Part shown: in pieces, positions 48,354-60,600 of the stretch | Layout of the letters: every line of letters begins with the position of its first letter | Position numbering within the stretch: the first letter of the stretch is position 1 | Source of the DNA: Ophioceras dolichostomum | Taxonomy: Eukaryota; Ascomycota; Sordariomycetes; Magnaporthales; Ophioceraceae | Reading direction: 5' to 3' | Assembly (NCBI GenBank): GCA_003049485.1 | Contig: PYST01000014.1 | Coordinates: 124,001-188,000 of the forward strand | Length of the DNA stretch: 64,000 nucleotides | Position numbers and translations under genes: made by a program | Notes under the pieces: generated by a model | The model's input: the letters and a program-made list of their open reading frames with translations, nothing else | Database searches by the model: none | What the model was told of the DNA's origin: nothing

Positions 48354-51300
48354 GTAGGCAAGCACGCAAGCGGGCAAGGAGACAAGGAGACGACCGGTTG
48401 TACTTCACGTATTCCGTATGTTCTGTTGTAGCCTTCATGACGTGGCGGTCTCTCCGCCCTGTCAACTGGAATGAAACTATTGAGAAGGAAGGGAAGTGAT
48501 GGGCGGGAACAGCCGCAGCCGACCAGACCGACTGGGCCACCTAGCCGACCGAACAACCGACCGACCAGTCGACAACCCCTTTTCCGTAGGTATTTCACAA
48601 TTTCGCACCTCTCCCTCCTCCAATCTCCATGTCCCATGACCGGCAGTGTAAGATTTAAGGTTCTGCTAACCGAGGAGGAAGAAGGTTAAGGCACAGACGA
48701 AGGCCGGCAGATGTGGGATGGAAACTTTACTGGTAGGTAGGTACCGTGCCTAAGGTACCTTATGTCGATGCAACTTCACGATATGCACGGGTGAGGGGGG
48801 AAGAGGAGAGAACGACGAGGGAGAGTGGTGAGGGGAGGCGAGAGGGAGAGGAGGAGGGAAACGCACGGCAATCTTCTCTCTTCGTTCCCAGAAACTCGGT
48901 TCGTGTTTTTTTTTTTTCTTGTGTCCTTTCGAGGTTTTGAGACACGCAGAAGAGACCATCTACTGTGGTAGCAGAACCAGAGACCAGAAGGCTCGTGAGT
49001 GAGAAACGAGCGAGAGATTGCTAGTTGCTGGCTGGGCGTGGGCCAAGGGCTTGGAAAGGGGAGAACGAAACGGCGCGCCCGCTGCACCACGATCCTACCA
49101 GCCTAGCATCAAATGTGGTCGTGGTCATCCAAGGCCAGTCATAGGTCAGTCGGGCCATGTGCCCGCCTCGTTTCTTTTTTTTTTTCGCTTTCGCTTTTGC
49201 GATCTCCGATGCGAGAGGTCCGCGACCCCTCCAAACGCTCCCTCATCTTCCAGACGTTGTCTGTGGCCGGTGTTGGTGGCGTTGTTTGTACTAGCATGTA
49301 CTAGTGTTGGACCAGCGTGTACCACCGGCTCGCCTCGACCGCGCGTCAGTGACATCCCAGGGGACACTCGCACTAACTGGGCTGCCCCCCGTTGCGCCAG
49401 CCCGCCCGCCCCCTGGAGGACAGCTAGTTACAGCTAGTTACCCGTCACCCAACCGTCACTCTCCCGTCATTCTCAGGAGGAATATGCAGAGGTACTGGTC
49501 AGTCCTTCCTGGGATCAGCCAGCACACACACGATGTGTGATGAGAATGCTTCGACGTGCATATTTTGCGACTGGATGGCTGGGAGGACACGCACGGGGGT
49601 CGTTGTGATGAGTGAGGAGTCGGGAGGAGAAGAAAAAGCAAGACCGGGGGAGGCAGCAGCAGCACAGCTGAAAACAACCTAGGTGGGTGAAAGAATGGGG
49701 GGAGGGGGAGATGGATTATACGGGATAGTGAGGAGAGGCTACGAAAAAGGAGGGAAGCCACAATCCCAAAACGCATGCACGATAGAGCACTCTGCAGCAG
49801 CGGCATGCAGGACTAGCAGGGGGAGGAGGTATCCAGAGGAGAGAGACAGAAAAAAAAAGTAAGAAAAAAGAATCAAAGAAAAAGACGAGGATGAGGAGGG
49901 AACGAGGGAAGAAAAGGGCAGAGAGCAAAACGTGCACATAAAAACCAGACCAGATCTTCCGGCCGTTAGCTGTTATTTATTGGCGTCGGACCCGTTCAAA
50001 ATGCCCACCTTCTTGGTTGTCGTTCTCTTGCCTCTTATGCCTTCGACGCTTCACCGTCCCTAACTGTTCCCCTCTCATACCCGCACACACACACACATAC
50101 CCTCTGCTTGCCTCTGCGTCTTACCTCTTTTTTTTTACGTCCGTACGCCCGTAACAGAAGCAAGGCACCTACCTGCCCGCCCATTCCATCCCCCGCCAAA
50201 CCGCACCTCTAGTAACCACAGCACCAACCCTCATTGAATGAACCCGACACTGGAGTGAGTCTCAACTCCGACTGCGCAGCACCATAATACCTGTATTCCT
50301 GTACCTGCGTAAACAGATCAGTTATCTTTTAGTGGCTTTTTTTGCACGGTGCAAGGCCCGCAAGCTCACAAAGCCTCCGATCCCGCCGCCGCCACTCTCA
50401 ACGGCCCTCTCGTCCGTATCGTACCTGCCCGCCCACTTTGTCTGCCCTGCGCTTCCCCTGCACTTCCCTGCCCTGCGCTGCTATTAGCCACATTCATTAG
50501 GTGTACCTTACTATGGGCTATTAGCGATTATACGGATGCCCACTCTACTCGCTGTCGTTGTTGTTGTTGAGCTGTCTGTCTCTGGCGATCAACCTTCCAT
50601 TTTCTCCGCTGCGCCTTTGCGCAGGCGCTGCCCATAACCTGTTCCCCCGCCCTTCCTCCTTTTTTGAGCCCCTCGTTCCAGTCAGGTCTTGCTCGAGGCC
50701 CCGAGCCTCCGGATCCTGCCGGCTGGGCCTCTTTCGCTTGTTGGGGGTTTATTCCTGTGTCTTTCGGGTGGTGAGCTGAAAAGGTCACTGCTGCTGGGCC
50801 GCTCCATCTGGGGTCATTTTGCCATTTTCCGAGGGGTTCCTGGTTACCATCGCTGGGAGGTTCCAGCTCTCTGGGTAATGAGCTACCACCCAGGCAAGCT
50901 CGGGCAGCGTGCTTACGACCGAAATATCGCGTCCTCGCTTATCAGATTTGTCCACTACCTGCCCCTCACTGCTCTGCCGCCTGGAGCCGCCTGGTGCCGC
51001 CAGGAGAAGCCACAGCACCTCAGGAGGACGCCCGCCCTGGTTCCCCTCTCTAACGCCCCGACATCCTGACGCTCTGGTGTCGGTACCATCAATCTATCGC
51101 CATCCGAAGTCACTGACATCCTTGGGCCCTGGAGTTGGCCGTTGGCCGCTGGCCGTTCGCCTACCTGCCGTTCACCCTTTGCAGCTGGCGACTGGCCACT
51201 TGTGCAACCACCAAGTAGACCGCTCTTCGTCGTTTGTGTGGCTTCTCTGCGAGACCACCTATACGTCTGTCTCTACGAACCTGAACCGCATATCTTCGGC

Positions 51301-51874
51301 TCTTTCAGGCACGCAAGCACGCAAGCTCGCACGCACGCAAACGCACGCACCATCTCGCATACACGCACACAAAGCGCTCTAACGTACGAGGTAGGTAGGC
51401 GCACACACATCCACATACTACATATCACCTACATGCTACCTACCCCTTCGACCAACAACATATCTACCTTACCTACCACCACCCTACCTTATCTACCTAC
51501 CACTGCAGCAAGCGACACACTGCTCGCCATTTTGGGGGATACCTCTCCTCAGTGTGTACGCGTACGCCTCCTTCACTCCTTCACGGGAACACCCCCCTCC
51601 CGCCAACTCCACACACGTGCACTCACGCTCACGCCGACCTCGCGGCCCACCCACCACCATCCACCACTGGCCTACCCACTGGCCTGCCGCCGCACCTACA
51701 CACACATACGCCCACGCCCCTGACCAAACTGACCAAATTCACTTTCTCACCTCCACGATCACTACTGCAGTTCGCTGTTGGTAGTAGCCTGCATCGCTGC
51801 TGCAACCCATCTTCTTCGTCTGCTGGTGGTTTTTCACTAGTTAGTATCCATACTCAAGGACCGCCAAAAGCCCA

Positions 51875-54800
51875 ATGGCAAGTGGTGACCCCTCACTCGG
51901 CCCCCATTCCGCATCATCGGGTCAGGGACGCGGCCACAGCCCCTACCTATCTCAGGGTCTGGGACATGGTCAGCCCGGCATGGGGGGCCAGGTCCAGGGA
52001 CAAGGTCATCATCACGTCTTTTACTCCACGCCTGTCTCCGCCTCCCCGCATTCCATGGGGTCAACTTCCCGAGGTGGACCCCACGATCATGGCCACGCCC
52101 ATGGGCCAATCTCGATAGGGTCCCCTACGGCCGTACTAGGCGCAGGAGCAGGAGGAACAGGTGGGCCTGCGCCAGGACGTCTCGGTTACGGCCCAGGACA
52201 GAGCCATGCAAGCCATGCGAGTCAGGGCATCTTACTGGGATCAGCATCACTTGCGGGGGGAGAGGCCATCGCTGCTCATCACCATCATCTCCAACAACAA
52301 CAACAACATCAACAACAGCAGCAACAGCAGCAGGGGCACCGTCAGCCTCTCCCCACAGGAGCACCGGCCTCTGCTGCTGCTGCGGCGTCGTCCTCCCCCA
52401 GCTCCGCCGCATCAGCAGCCGGAGGGATACCGAAGCCAATACGCCGGCGGATGCGCATGATCACATCCTGCCTCGAGTGCCGCCGAAGGAAGCTCAAGTG
52501 CAACAAGTCGGCGCCCTGCACCAACTGCCTGCGCTTCTCGCGGGACTGCATGTACCTGGGCCCGAAGCTGGACGAGGCCAGCCAGCTGCGGCTGACGGAG
52601 ATCAAGGAGAAGGTCGGCTCGCTGGAGCGCCAGCTGGAGCGCGACGTGGCCAAGTCGACGGCGTCGCGCGGCTTCTACCAACAGCGCATCGTGGCCGACG
52701 ACGTCGAGGACGAGTACGACGAGGAGCGTGATCTCGAGATCACGCCCATGGTGGCGCTAGACCTGACCTATGACGACCCAGAGGTCGACAGCACCGACGA
52801 CATCATCGACTTGGGAATCCAGGTTGGCCGCATGCGCATCACGGAGCGCATCGGCGGGCTGAACCGGCCGCGCATATCGGACGAGATCAAGGCGGGCCTG
52901 TCCGGCGGGCGACCGGGGCAACAAACATCGCCACCACCAGGTGGCCCCCCTGGCCTTTCCCCTCCTCACCAGGCCTCTGCTCAGCTCGGCGGTCACCCGA
53001 ACGCGTCAAGGGGGGTGGGGGTGCCAGGGGTACCCACAGACGCCATGTCGGACGCGGCGGGCTCAGACGTGTCGATACCGGACTTCCTCCGGCCTGGCGC
53101 GTCGTACATCCCGCCGACGAGCGGCTTCTTCTTCGGGCAGGTGGTGCAATCGCCGTCGCTTCTCAACTTCCTCCCCAAGTGGGAGTCGGGCGACAGGCTG
53201 ATGCAGCGCTACTTCGAGGCCGTGCATCCGATCGCGCGCTGCGTGCACCGCCCGTCGTTCGAGATCCAGTACGCGTCGTTCTGGAACGACGTCCGGCAGG
53301 GCTTCGAGCCGCGCGCGTCGGTGCAGGCGGTCGTCTTCGCGGCGTGGTTCAGCGCGGCCGTGTCGATGGACGAGGCGTTGGTCGCGCGCGAGTTCGGCCT
53401 GACCAAGGCGAGCCTGATGGAGAACATGAAGATCGGCACCGAGGCGGCGCTGAGCAAGGCCAACTTCCTGCGCACGACGCGCGTGGAGACGATGCAGGCC
53501 TTCGTCATGTACATGATCCCGCTATGCCGCGCCGAGGTGTCGCGCGCCCACTCGGTCCTGGTCGGCGCCGCCGTGCGCATGGCCGAGTGCATGGGCCTGC
53601 ACCGTGACGGCGAGGCGTACGGGCTCACGCCGCTGGAGACGCACATGCGGCGGCTCATCTGGCACCAGCTCTGCTTCCTGGATGTGCGCACCTGCGAGGC
53701 CCAGGGCCCGAAGCCGGCCATCCGGCGCGAGGACTACGACACGAAGCTGCCGCTCAACTGCGAGGAGGACGAGCTGACGCACGCCGACGTGCCCCCGGAG
53801 CCGGCCGAGCGCTGGACCTCGACGCTGCTACCGCTCATGCGGTTCGAGATCAACGAGATGATGCGCATCATCTGGATGGACAGACGCAAGCTGGAGAACC
53901 GTAAGACGACGCTCACGGCCGTCCTGACCAAGATCGAGAACTTCCGCAAGCGCATGCTGGAGAAGTACGACCGCTTCCTGGACGACAGCGTGCCCATCCA
54001 GCGCTACGCCAAGCTGGTCATGCACCTGCTCATGTACCGTCTGCACGCCATGGTCCTGCACCCGTACCACTCCAACACGGCGAACCCCATGCCGCAGCGC
54101 CTCAACTCGGTCCTCATCTACAGCGGCATCATGATCATCGAGCTCTCCATGCAGCTCGAGACCCAGCCGATCTTCGCCAGCTGGAGCTGGTACCTGGGCG
54201 CCTACCAGCAGTTCCAGATCGCGCTGCTGCTCGCCACCGAGATCTACTACCGGCCCCAGAACAAGGAGGTCGACCGCATCTGGAACTGCCTCGACTACGT
54301 ATTCGGCCTGGACCGCAACACGCCGCGTGAGGAGAAGAGCGCGCGGATCCTGCACGAGATCATGGGCAAGACGGCCGTGTACATGGGCATGCGCAAGATG
54401 CGCGCCCCGACCGGCATCGCGAAGGCCGTGCCGGACAAGCAGGCCGTCAAGACCGAGGGGGCTGGGGCGGCGGCGGCGATGGCTGGCGGAGGAAGTGGTG
54501 GTGACATGCCGCCGCCGCCCCCACCGCCTCGCGGAGGAGGAGAACAACAACAACAACCACAACAGCTCTCCCCCGGCGCAAGCGGTGCCGCAGCCGGCGG
54601 CTACCAGCCCCGACCACAACCGCAGATGCCGTCTCCGACCAGCCTGAAGGCCGAGCCCGGCCCGCAACAAGGCATGATGCACCACCACCACCACCACCAC
54701 CACCACCACCCGGCGGCGGCGGCGGCAGCAGCAGCAGCGATGTCGACTGGCCCTCCGCCCCCGCCTTCGAGCATGGCTGGTATGCAGCATCCGCATCCTC

Positions 54801-55446
54801 AGATGCAAGGCCCGCCGCCTCAAGGCCCACCGCCACAGATGACCAACTTCGTGTTCGGCGGCGTGTCGAACGGAGAGGTCCTCTGGGGCCTGCCGCCGCA
54901 GAACCCGAACAGCCCCGACGCGGGAAGCAGCGACGGCGGGAGCGTCGCGGGGGGGCATTCGCAGCGGCATGGGAGCGTCGCGGGGATGCATGGGGGTGGG
55001 GGTCCGATGGATCCTGTTGATTGGGTATGTTCTTCTTCTATCTCTTATTCCCTTCATATTTCTATTCGCTTTAAAAGGAAAAAAAAAAAGGAGAAAAAAT
55101 TTCATCCCCACGTTTCTTCTCCTTCGACCGCGCAACTACCTACCACCCACCCTGTGCTTTCCGTCGTCCCGTCCCTCCCCCTATCCCGTCCGAGCTACTT
55201 TTTTGAGTTCGTCCGGAGCCCTGTGGGCGGAACGGGCCGTTCTTGCTTGGGGATGGGGGGTACGGTGCATACATGCCTGCGTGAGAGTTTAAATAGAAAC
55301 CCGAACCCCCAGCTGACTAGAGTTTCCCACAACAGTCTGTGTATGATAATGACGCCATCAACGCCATTTTCCCACCCAACCCGCAGACGGGCGAGTTCAA
55401 CATGACTAGCTTCGTCAACCCGAACATCGGCACCAAGTGGAACTAA
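51875..55446 (+). CDS. Zn2Cys6 transcription factor with fungal middle homology region
   Basis: Nuclear DNA-binding regulator. Exon 1 is 51875-55024 and exon 2 is 55336-55446 (1086 aa). The frame continues past 55024 only into low-quality residues, whereas the splice gives a clean ending, SVYDNDAINAIFPPNP then TGEFNMTSFVNPNIGTKWN. The N-terminus is Gly/His/Gln-rich with a poly-Gln block near residues 140-150. The binuclear cluster CLECRRRKLKCNKSAPCTNC followed by LRFSRDC begins at Cys199, with a coiled-coil-like linker after it (LTEIKEKVGSLERQLERDV). The fungal_trans region spans about 430-720 (RYFEAVHPIARCVHRPSFE; MAECMGLHRDGEAYGLTPLE; RRLIWHQLCFLDVRTCEAQG). The C-terminal region has poly-Pro, poly-His (54679-54708) and poly-Ala tracts. 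The target pathway is not evident. Confidence 0.92.
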
Positions 55447-56177
55447 CAGACAGTAATGTCGCAATGACTTGAGGGTGTGGTTCATCCAGATGTCATGTCA
55501 CGCACGGAAACCGAGATTTCTTGGTCACTTTTTTTTTTCTTTACTCTTCTCTATTTGACATATCATGTCAAGGTCTCCCCTTCTCTTCTCTTTTTTCGTG
55601 TTCCTCGTATCTGTGCCCCCTTTTCTCATGTCTGATTTTTGTGACGAGTCATCTGGAGTTTATGTCTGCTTTTTGTTTCTTTTTTTTTTTCCGCCGGCTC
55701 GACAGGATGAAAGGAAGGGAAGAATACAGGACCAAAAAAGTTGGCGAATTGTCTACGCGAGGGAGTGATGGATGAAAAAAAAATACCGGTACCTAAATTA
55801 TACCCCTGGGAAAGGGAAAATCGCCAAAGCAATTCGGCGTACTCTGGGACTATCTTACTTACCTCTACCGTAACTGACCGAACTTAGCTACGACTGATGA
55901 TGATATATGGAATTGTTTGTCAATCTATCTGTCTGTACCTGCCTGTCCGTTTTCCTGTCTTGTCTTTAGGATCTTTGTTTCCGGGCTCAGCGAGACCGCG
56001 GGGCGAAGAATCATAGAGATATGTGATGGATGGTATGGGATCGGACGGGGTGAGATCAGATGAGATGAGATAACGGGAACCATTTGGGTTTGCTTGCTCT
56101 TCCTAATAGACACTTTTCTGCATTGATCGAACAATAGTTAGTCATAATAGAATTGGAATTCGATTGAGCGTCTCTCA
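55447..56177. other. 3' flank and spacer
   Basis: AT-rich, with T-runs near 55529-55537 and 55680-55690 and an A-run near 55775. No gene is supported. Confidence 0.5.
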
Positions 56178-56287
56178 AAGTGCTATGTCAAAGGAAAAAC
56201 AAATCATTGAATCACGAGTTGAGAAGGGTTTTTTGGTCATTCGTCATCAGCCATAACAAAACGTGGGAAGTGTTTGCAAACAAACAA
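56178..56287 (+). repeat. Direct repeat, left copy (~110 bp)
   Basis: Near-identical to 62381-62489 in the same orientation. Shared landmarks are aagtgcta, atcacgagttg, the run tcattcgtcatcagccata and aaacgtgggaagtgtttgca, ending at aacaaacaa. Differences are a few substitutions and small indels. It is not a recognisable long terminal repeat: no TG...CA ends and no target duplication were found. Confidence 0.9.
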
Positions 56288-56375
56288 ATTCTTCCGGCTG
56301 CTCGTCTGCTCCCCTCCAGCGGCCGTAGCAAGAATTTTGTCGGCAATTTGTCAAGATTGATTTCTGTCTTCTGCC

Positions 56376-56550
56376 ATCGATTCCGACGATTTTGACCTCG
56401 ACCGCCTCAAACCCCTCCTCAAGGCCGCCGTCATCAATAATCCTGACACGTTCGTCTGGGACGAAGTATACAATGCTGTTACCGAATCTACTCCACCTCC
56501 CCGGCCGACCGCCGCCTTCTAACAAACCCCTCCTCGAAGCATCTCAGCAT
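56376..56550 (+). pseudogene. FunK1-type protein kinase N-terminal fragment (relic)
   Basis: The plus-strand frame from 56376 reads IDSDDFDLDRLKPLLKAAV, then NNPDTFVWDEVYNAVTES and TPPPRPTAAF before a stop. From memory this matches the conserved segment found ahead of fungal FunK1 (fungal-type protein kinase) domains. No kinase domain follows. Similarity seems to fade about 50 bp after the stop, where gypsy-like sequence begins on the other strand. Probably a gene truncated by element insertion or deletion. Confidence 0.55.
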
Positions 56551-57160
56551 CATTTGACGGCACACCAGTTGTCCGTTCCAACGTCTTCGTTCCAAGGCAA
56601 AGAGCAAGATCCTGGACCATGCATTCTTGTACGAGTTGGGAGGTCGCATCTTCTGAGGCGTGGACGGCTTTGGGTAGTCGTACTCCCCATGTGAAGGGAG
56701 CTGTTGAGCAAGTCGCACGTCAAATACGTCGCCATGACTGCGAAGCAGAAAACGTGGGATTTGTCGAAGATCTGGCTGATCTGGGGGAGGATCAAAAATG
56801 CCGTCTCCTTCTTCGTCTGTTGAGTTGGCTGGTTGGGGGCCAGCCGAACCACGCAGACAAAGGCTCGATCGCCTCGACCAATATGCTTATACATTGCTCT
56901 GGCTGTGATGCGCAAGATTTTGATAGGGCGGCGACAGCTGCCATGAAGCCATGACCCCTGAGAAATGTCGAGGAGAGCATCAAGCTCTTTGAGCAGGGGC
57001 ATGCCAATGAGCACTGGTGGTTCATCTCGAGGCATGTCGATCGCAAGAAAAGGTCGAGTGAAGCGAGAAGTGAAGTCCGACTCGTCCTTGAGAGGGATCG
57101 TGAGGCAATGGACTCCATGGTGTAGGCTTCCACATCCATCTGCCACTAGGAGTTCGGGAT
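56500..57160 (-). mobile_element. Degenerate Ty3/gypsy pol fragment (protease to RT junction)
   Basis: Minus-strand frames show retropepsin-like sequence: ADGCGSLHHGVHCLTIPL, then PFLAIDMPRDEPPVLIGMPL and LKELDALLDISQGSW (compare the ILGMPxL motif of Ty3/gypsy proteases). Downstream are GDRAFVCVVRLAPNQ, then LPQISQIFDKS and, after a frameshift, LPSHGEYDYP, which resembles the LPxHGxxDHAID linker before reverse transcriptase in fungal gypsy elements. The active-site Asp triad and the RT core are absent. The fragment is broken and cannot encode a functional polyprotein. Confidence 0.55.
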
Positions 57161-57673
57161 GACGAGAATGATAATGACGAGGATGACGGCAAGGGACCAG
57201 CCCTAGCTGGTTGCAAAAAGAAATAGAGACAGTACTGTACTTAGCAACTGTGTTTAGAATGATCGGATTGCGAGACCGTTTATCTTGAGGAAGAAGAGAT
57301 TTCGCCCCAGATGGTGAAAGATTTGGCTGTTTTCACCTGCGATTCAGGAGGAAGAGTCGAGTCGGGCGAGCTCGACCTCCCGTCTAGTTCTTCCGTTGTT
57401 TGGCCGGGCGTTCTTCTGACTCCTCCATCTCGTCTTTCCCTCTCTGTTTGCGCTTGTCTCTTTAGTGGTAGGGAGGTAGACCTTCTCAATTGCGACGGCC
57501 GTAACAGGAATAGGGGCAGCTCAGCCGCAAGCCAACATATTCAGCCGCAGATTTTGCGGCTTTTGTACCCTCGCTCGCGATTTCTACTTTGTTTCTCGCC
57601 GAATTTCACCGAATTCCATCACCCAAAAGGCTTGCCGACGATACTCTCATATGCTCACGACAACCGAGTAACG

Positions 57674-60600
57674 ATGGGGATCGAGCAGAGCACAATCACT
57701 GCCCCGCTGAGTGCGAATAACGCGACACGCACTGCGGAAGTGACCGAAGAGGCTCTACATCAAGCGTACGCTGACGCCAAGGAGAAATATGGGGCTCTGT
57801 CGGATGACAGCATGGCTGCCGCCTTTGCCCTAGACGACTTCTACGTGAACAGCGAGGAACTTGGTAGCTGCAAGAGACGCGTGGTGCTACTCACGGAGCT
57901 GCTGAAGGTAGTCGAGACTGTCGGCGGCTCGCACCATCCAACGGCTGTGGATATCGTCAGGGCTCAGGCCTCAATTGCTTTCACATCAGAGCAGTTCAAC
58001 GAGTGTGAGCGGCTTGACCGCCGAAGCGTGGAGGGTTACGGAAAGCACGATCCAGATGGGGTTTCTTTGCGCAATGCCCTCGTCAGGCTCGCGGAGGTTC
58101 TTGCCGTCAACGGCAAGCTGGACGAGGCTGCGGAGGTGCTCCATCGAGCGGCGGCGCGGGGAATCGACGAAGAATGTGCCGACCGGCTGTACCAGATCTA
58201 TCAATCGCGGCTGCATCTCCAGGACTTTTCCCACACTGCACCAGGGGCTCGAGAGACACGCAGCTACAAGATCCATCAAGACACGGTCAGCATTGCGTCG
58301 CTCCTGATCCATGCTCCGATTGAATTATCAGCCGGTCTACTTCGCCTTCTTGGGACCCTCCGTTTCGCGGCGTTCGACAAAGTCAGCGCCGCAACCGCGT
58401 TTCGCTGGTCTTGGATGGTCTCTGACTCACCGCTTCTGTGCACAGGCTGTCAATGCGAGATTGCAGCACTCCCTTGGTTTCCCTGCACCCTGTGCGCAAA
58501 CAAGGTTGACCTCTGTCTCAATTGTCACCAGGAGCTCTTGAGAGGCGATCTACGTCTGGACTGCAAGAGCCATGACCTGTGGTTGCTCGAGATCCCCGCG
58601 GCCCCGACGGATGATCCGGACCTGTACGTGCGCTGGCTTCGCGATGTTGCCAAGTCGGCCGAAGAAGACGCCCGAAAGTGCGCCGACAGAATCAACGACA
58701 TCTATCGAGACCGATCTCAGATTAACGAGTCGGTTAATTTCGCAACTATTGCCGTCCAACCGACCGAGGAGAAGCAAGCCGTGCCGGATTTGCCGCTGGA
58801 CGAGGACTTGATCCGCGTTCAGCGCTGTAGGCAGTTTCAGATTCGGGCCCAAATCCCGTTGCGAATAAGAAATGCTTTTGAAATTCAAGGTACGTTGGTC
58901 GTCGTCTCTGAAGAAGAGACTCGAGGACAGCAAGTCGTGGTGGTGAGCGGGCTGACTAAAGCTGCTCCAGGCAATCTTCCGTCTGAGCTGCCAGACTGGG
59001 AGGTCTCCTATAGCGAAAATGACAGCGATGCTTTCAAGGCTGCGTGCAGCATGATAGAGGCATACGTGAGACTGGCGGAGCAGCCCATCACGAGCCCTGT
59101 CCCGAACCGACCGAACCAAGCCGGTTCTGGCTCTGACTCCTTGACCCAACGCCCCCATTCCGTCCGTGGTGCGCTGTATGCCCGCATTCCCTTGCAAAAC
59201 ACCCCATCGTGCACCCGAGTCTTGGAACTTCTCCAGGGAGACAGCAATACGGCCATCGAATGCCGTCTGAGGACCGTGGACATCCGTAGCGAGACGGGCT
59301 CCTACGAGGCATTGTCCTACGTATGGGGCAAAGCTCCTCCTGGCGACGCTGATGTTGTCAAGATCGGTGGCCAGTGTCTGAACATTACACCAAATCTCCG
59401 TGACGCACTCTTGGCCCTTCGGTACAAAGATCGGCCCCGAAGCCTATGGGTGGATGCGCTTTGCATCAATCAGGAAGACGACGACGAGAAGGCCCATCAA
59501 ATAGCTCTGATGGGTGAGATTTACAAGGCGGCCAAGGTCGTCGTGGTCTTCCTCGGTGCTGACGGTACACCTTTTACAAGCCTCTTCAATTTCTTCGGCC
59601 GCGAGCCGCGCACGCACGACGAATCGTTCGACAGGACTGTTCAGCGGCTCGGCGTCACCATACCAGAGCTTGTGGAGGCACTGACGCAATTCTGCTCCTT
59701 TGAGTGGTGGACGCGCACTTGGATCATGCAGGAATATGCTCTGGCTTCCACGCCGCCGCAGATACGTGTGGGACAAATTTTCGTCTCCACCGAGACCATG
59801 CACGACGACACCCTCAAGCTGGTCAACGAGGCTGGGCGGCCCCACGGGATCTACAGCGAGCGGATCCACGACTTACACAAGCTAGCAAACTTGACATCAC
59901 AGGCCCTCGCCGTTCTAAGATCACGCCGTTTCGGCTCCGGGCGCGTTCAGCTCAACTTCTTTCAAGTATTCCTCAGCACCCAGCAGCTGTCGAGATGCAC
60001 TGATGCCCGAGACATCGTTTTCGGCCGGTGGGTGTTCCTGGAGCCGACTCTGCGTCGCCTTTTCCGACCGAGTCATCCCCTGATCACCCTCGACAAGATG
60101 TTCGAGAAGCTTGCCATCTGGCTGCTCGTTTTCGAACGGTGGGACGCAATGTTCTGGGTGTGCCCCGTCAGGATGAGCAAGCAGCTGCCGTCCTGGGTGC
60201 CGGACTTCACGGTCCCAAGGCAGCAGCTGGTACTCGGTGATATCCCTTTCCCAAAGGCATCAGAATCTTCGGCAAACACAGCTATCATCCTCAGGGGCGC
60301 CTTGGCACTCCGCGGGCACTTTCTCGACGTTGTCGACGCGGTTTTCGAACTTGACGATCCATCCTGGTTGCATCAAGCTTGCAATCTCTGGCACTTGGAC
60401 AACTATTTTGCTCGGCAGGAGGTGGAGAGTGGGTTGTATGGCAGGCCTCCATCGTTTTCGAAGGAGCTCCTGCAGCTTTTCCGGGCCCATACAAGCACTA
60501 GTATTCGTGAATGGTGCACGACATTCGAAACAGGGGAGTTTAGCATGGCTTCTACCCTCCAGCCCAGTGTCGATTTCATGGCGTCGGTTGCGGAGGCCGT

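Larger units (their letters stand above)
47224..51874. other. Long spacer upstream of the Zn2Cys6 gene
   Basis: About 4.65 kb with no supported coding gene. It contains ACCTACCT arrays (47285-47372, 47448-47460, 51390-51500), ATGG repeats (48158-48195), a 12-bp minisatellite (48294-48353), purine-rich stretches (48795-48870, 49840-49920) and a C-rich leader close to the transcription factor. The last 1.5 kb are probably promoter and 5' leader. Confidence 0.5.

Noticed and set aside
57311..57673. Upstream in-frame extension of the HET gene
   Set aside because: It is open by frame only; the composition is UTR-like and a good ATG context (acgATGg) begins the conserved region at 57674.
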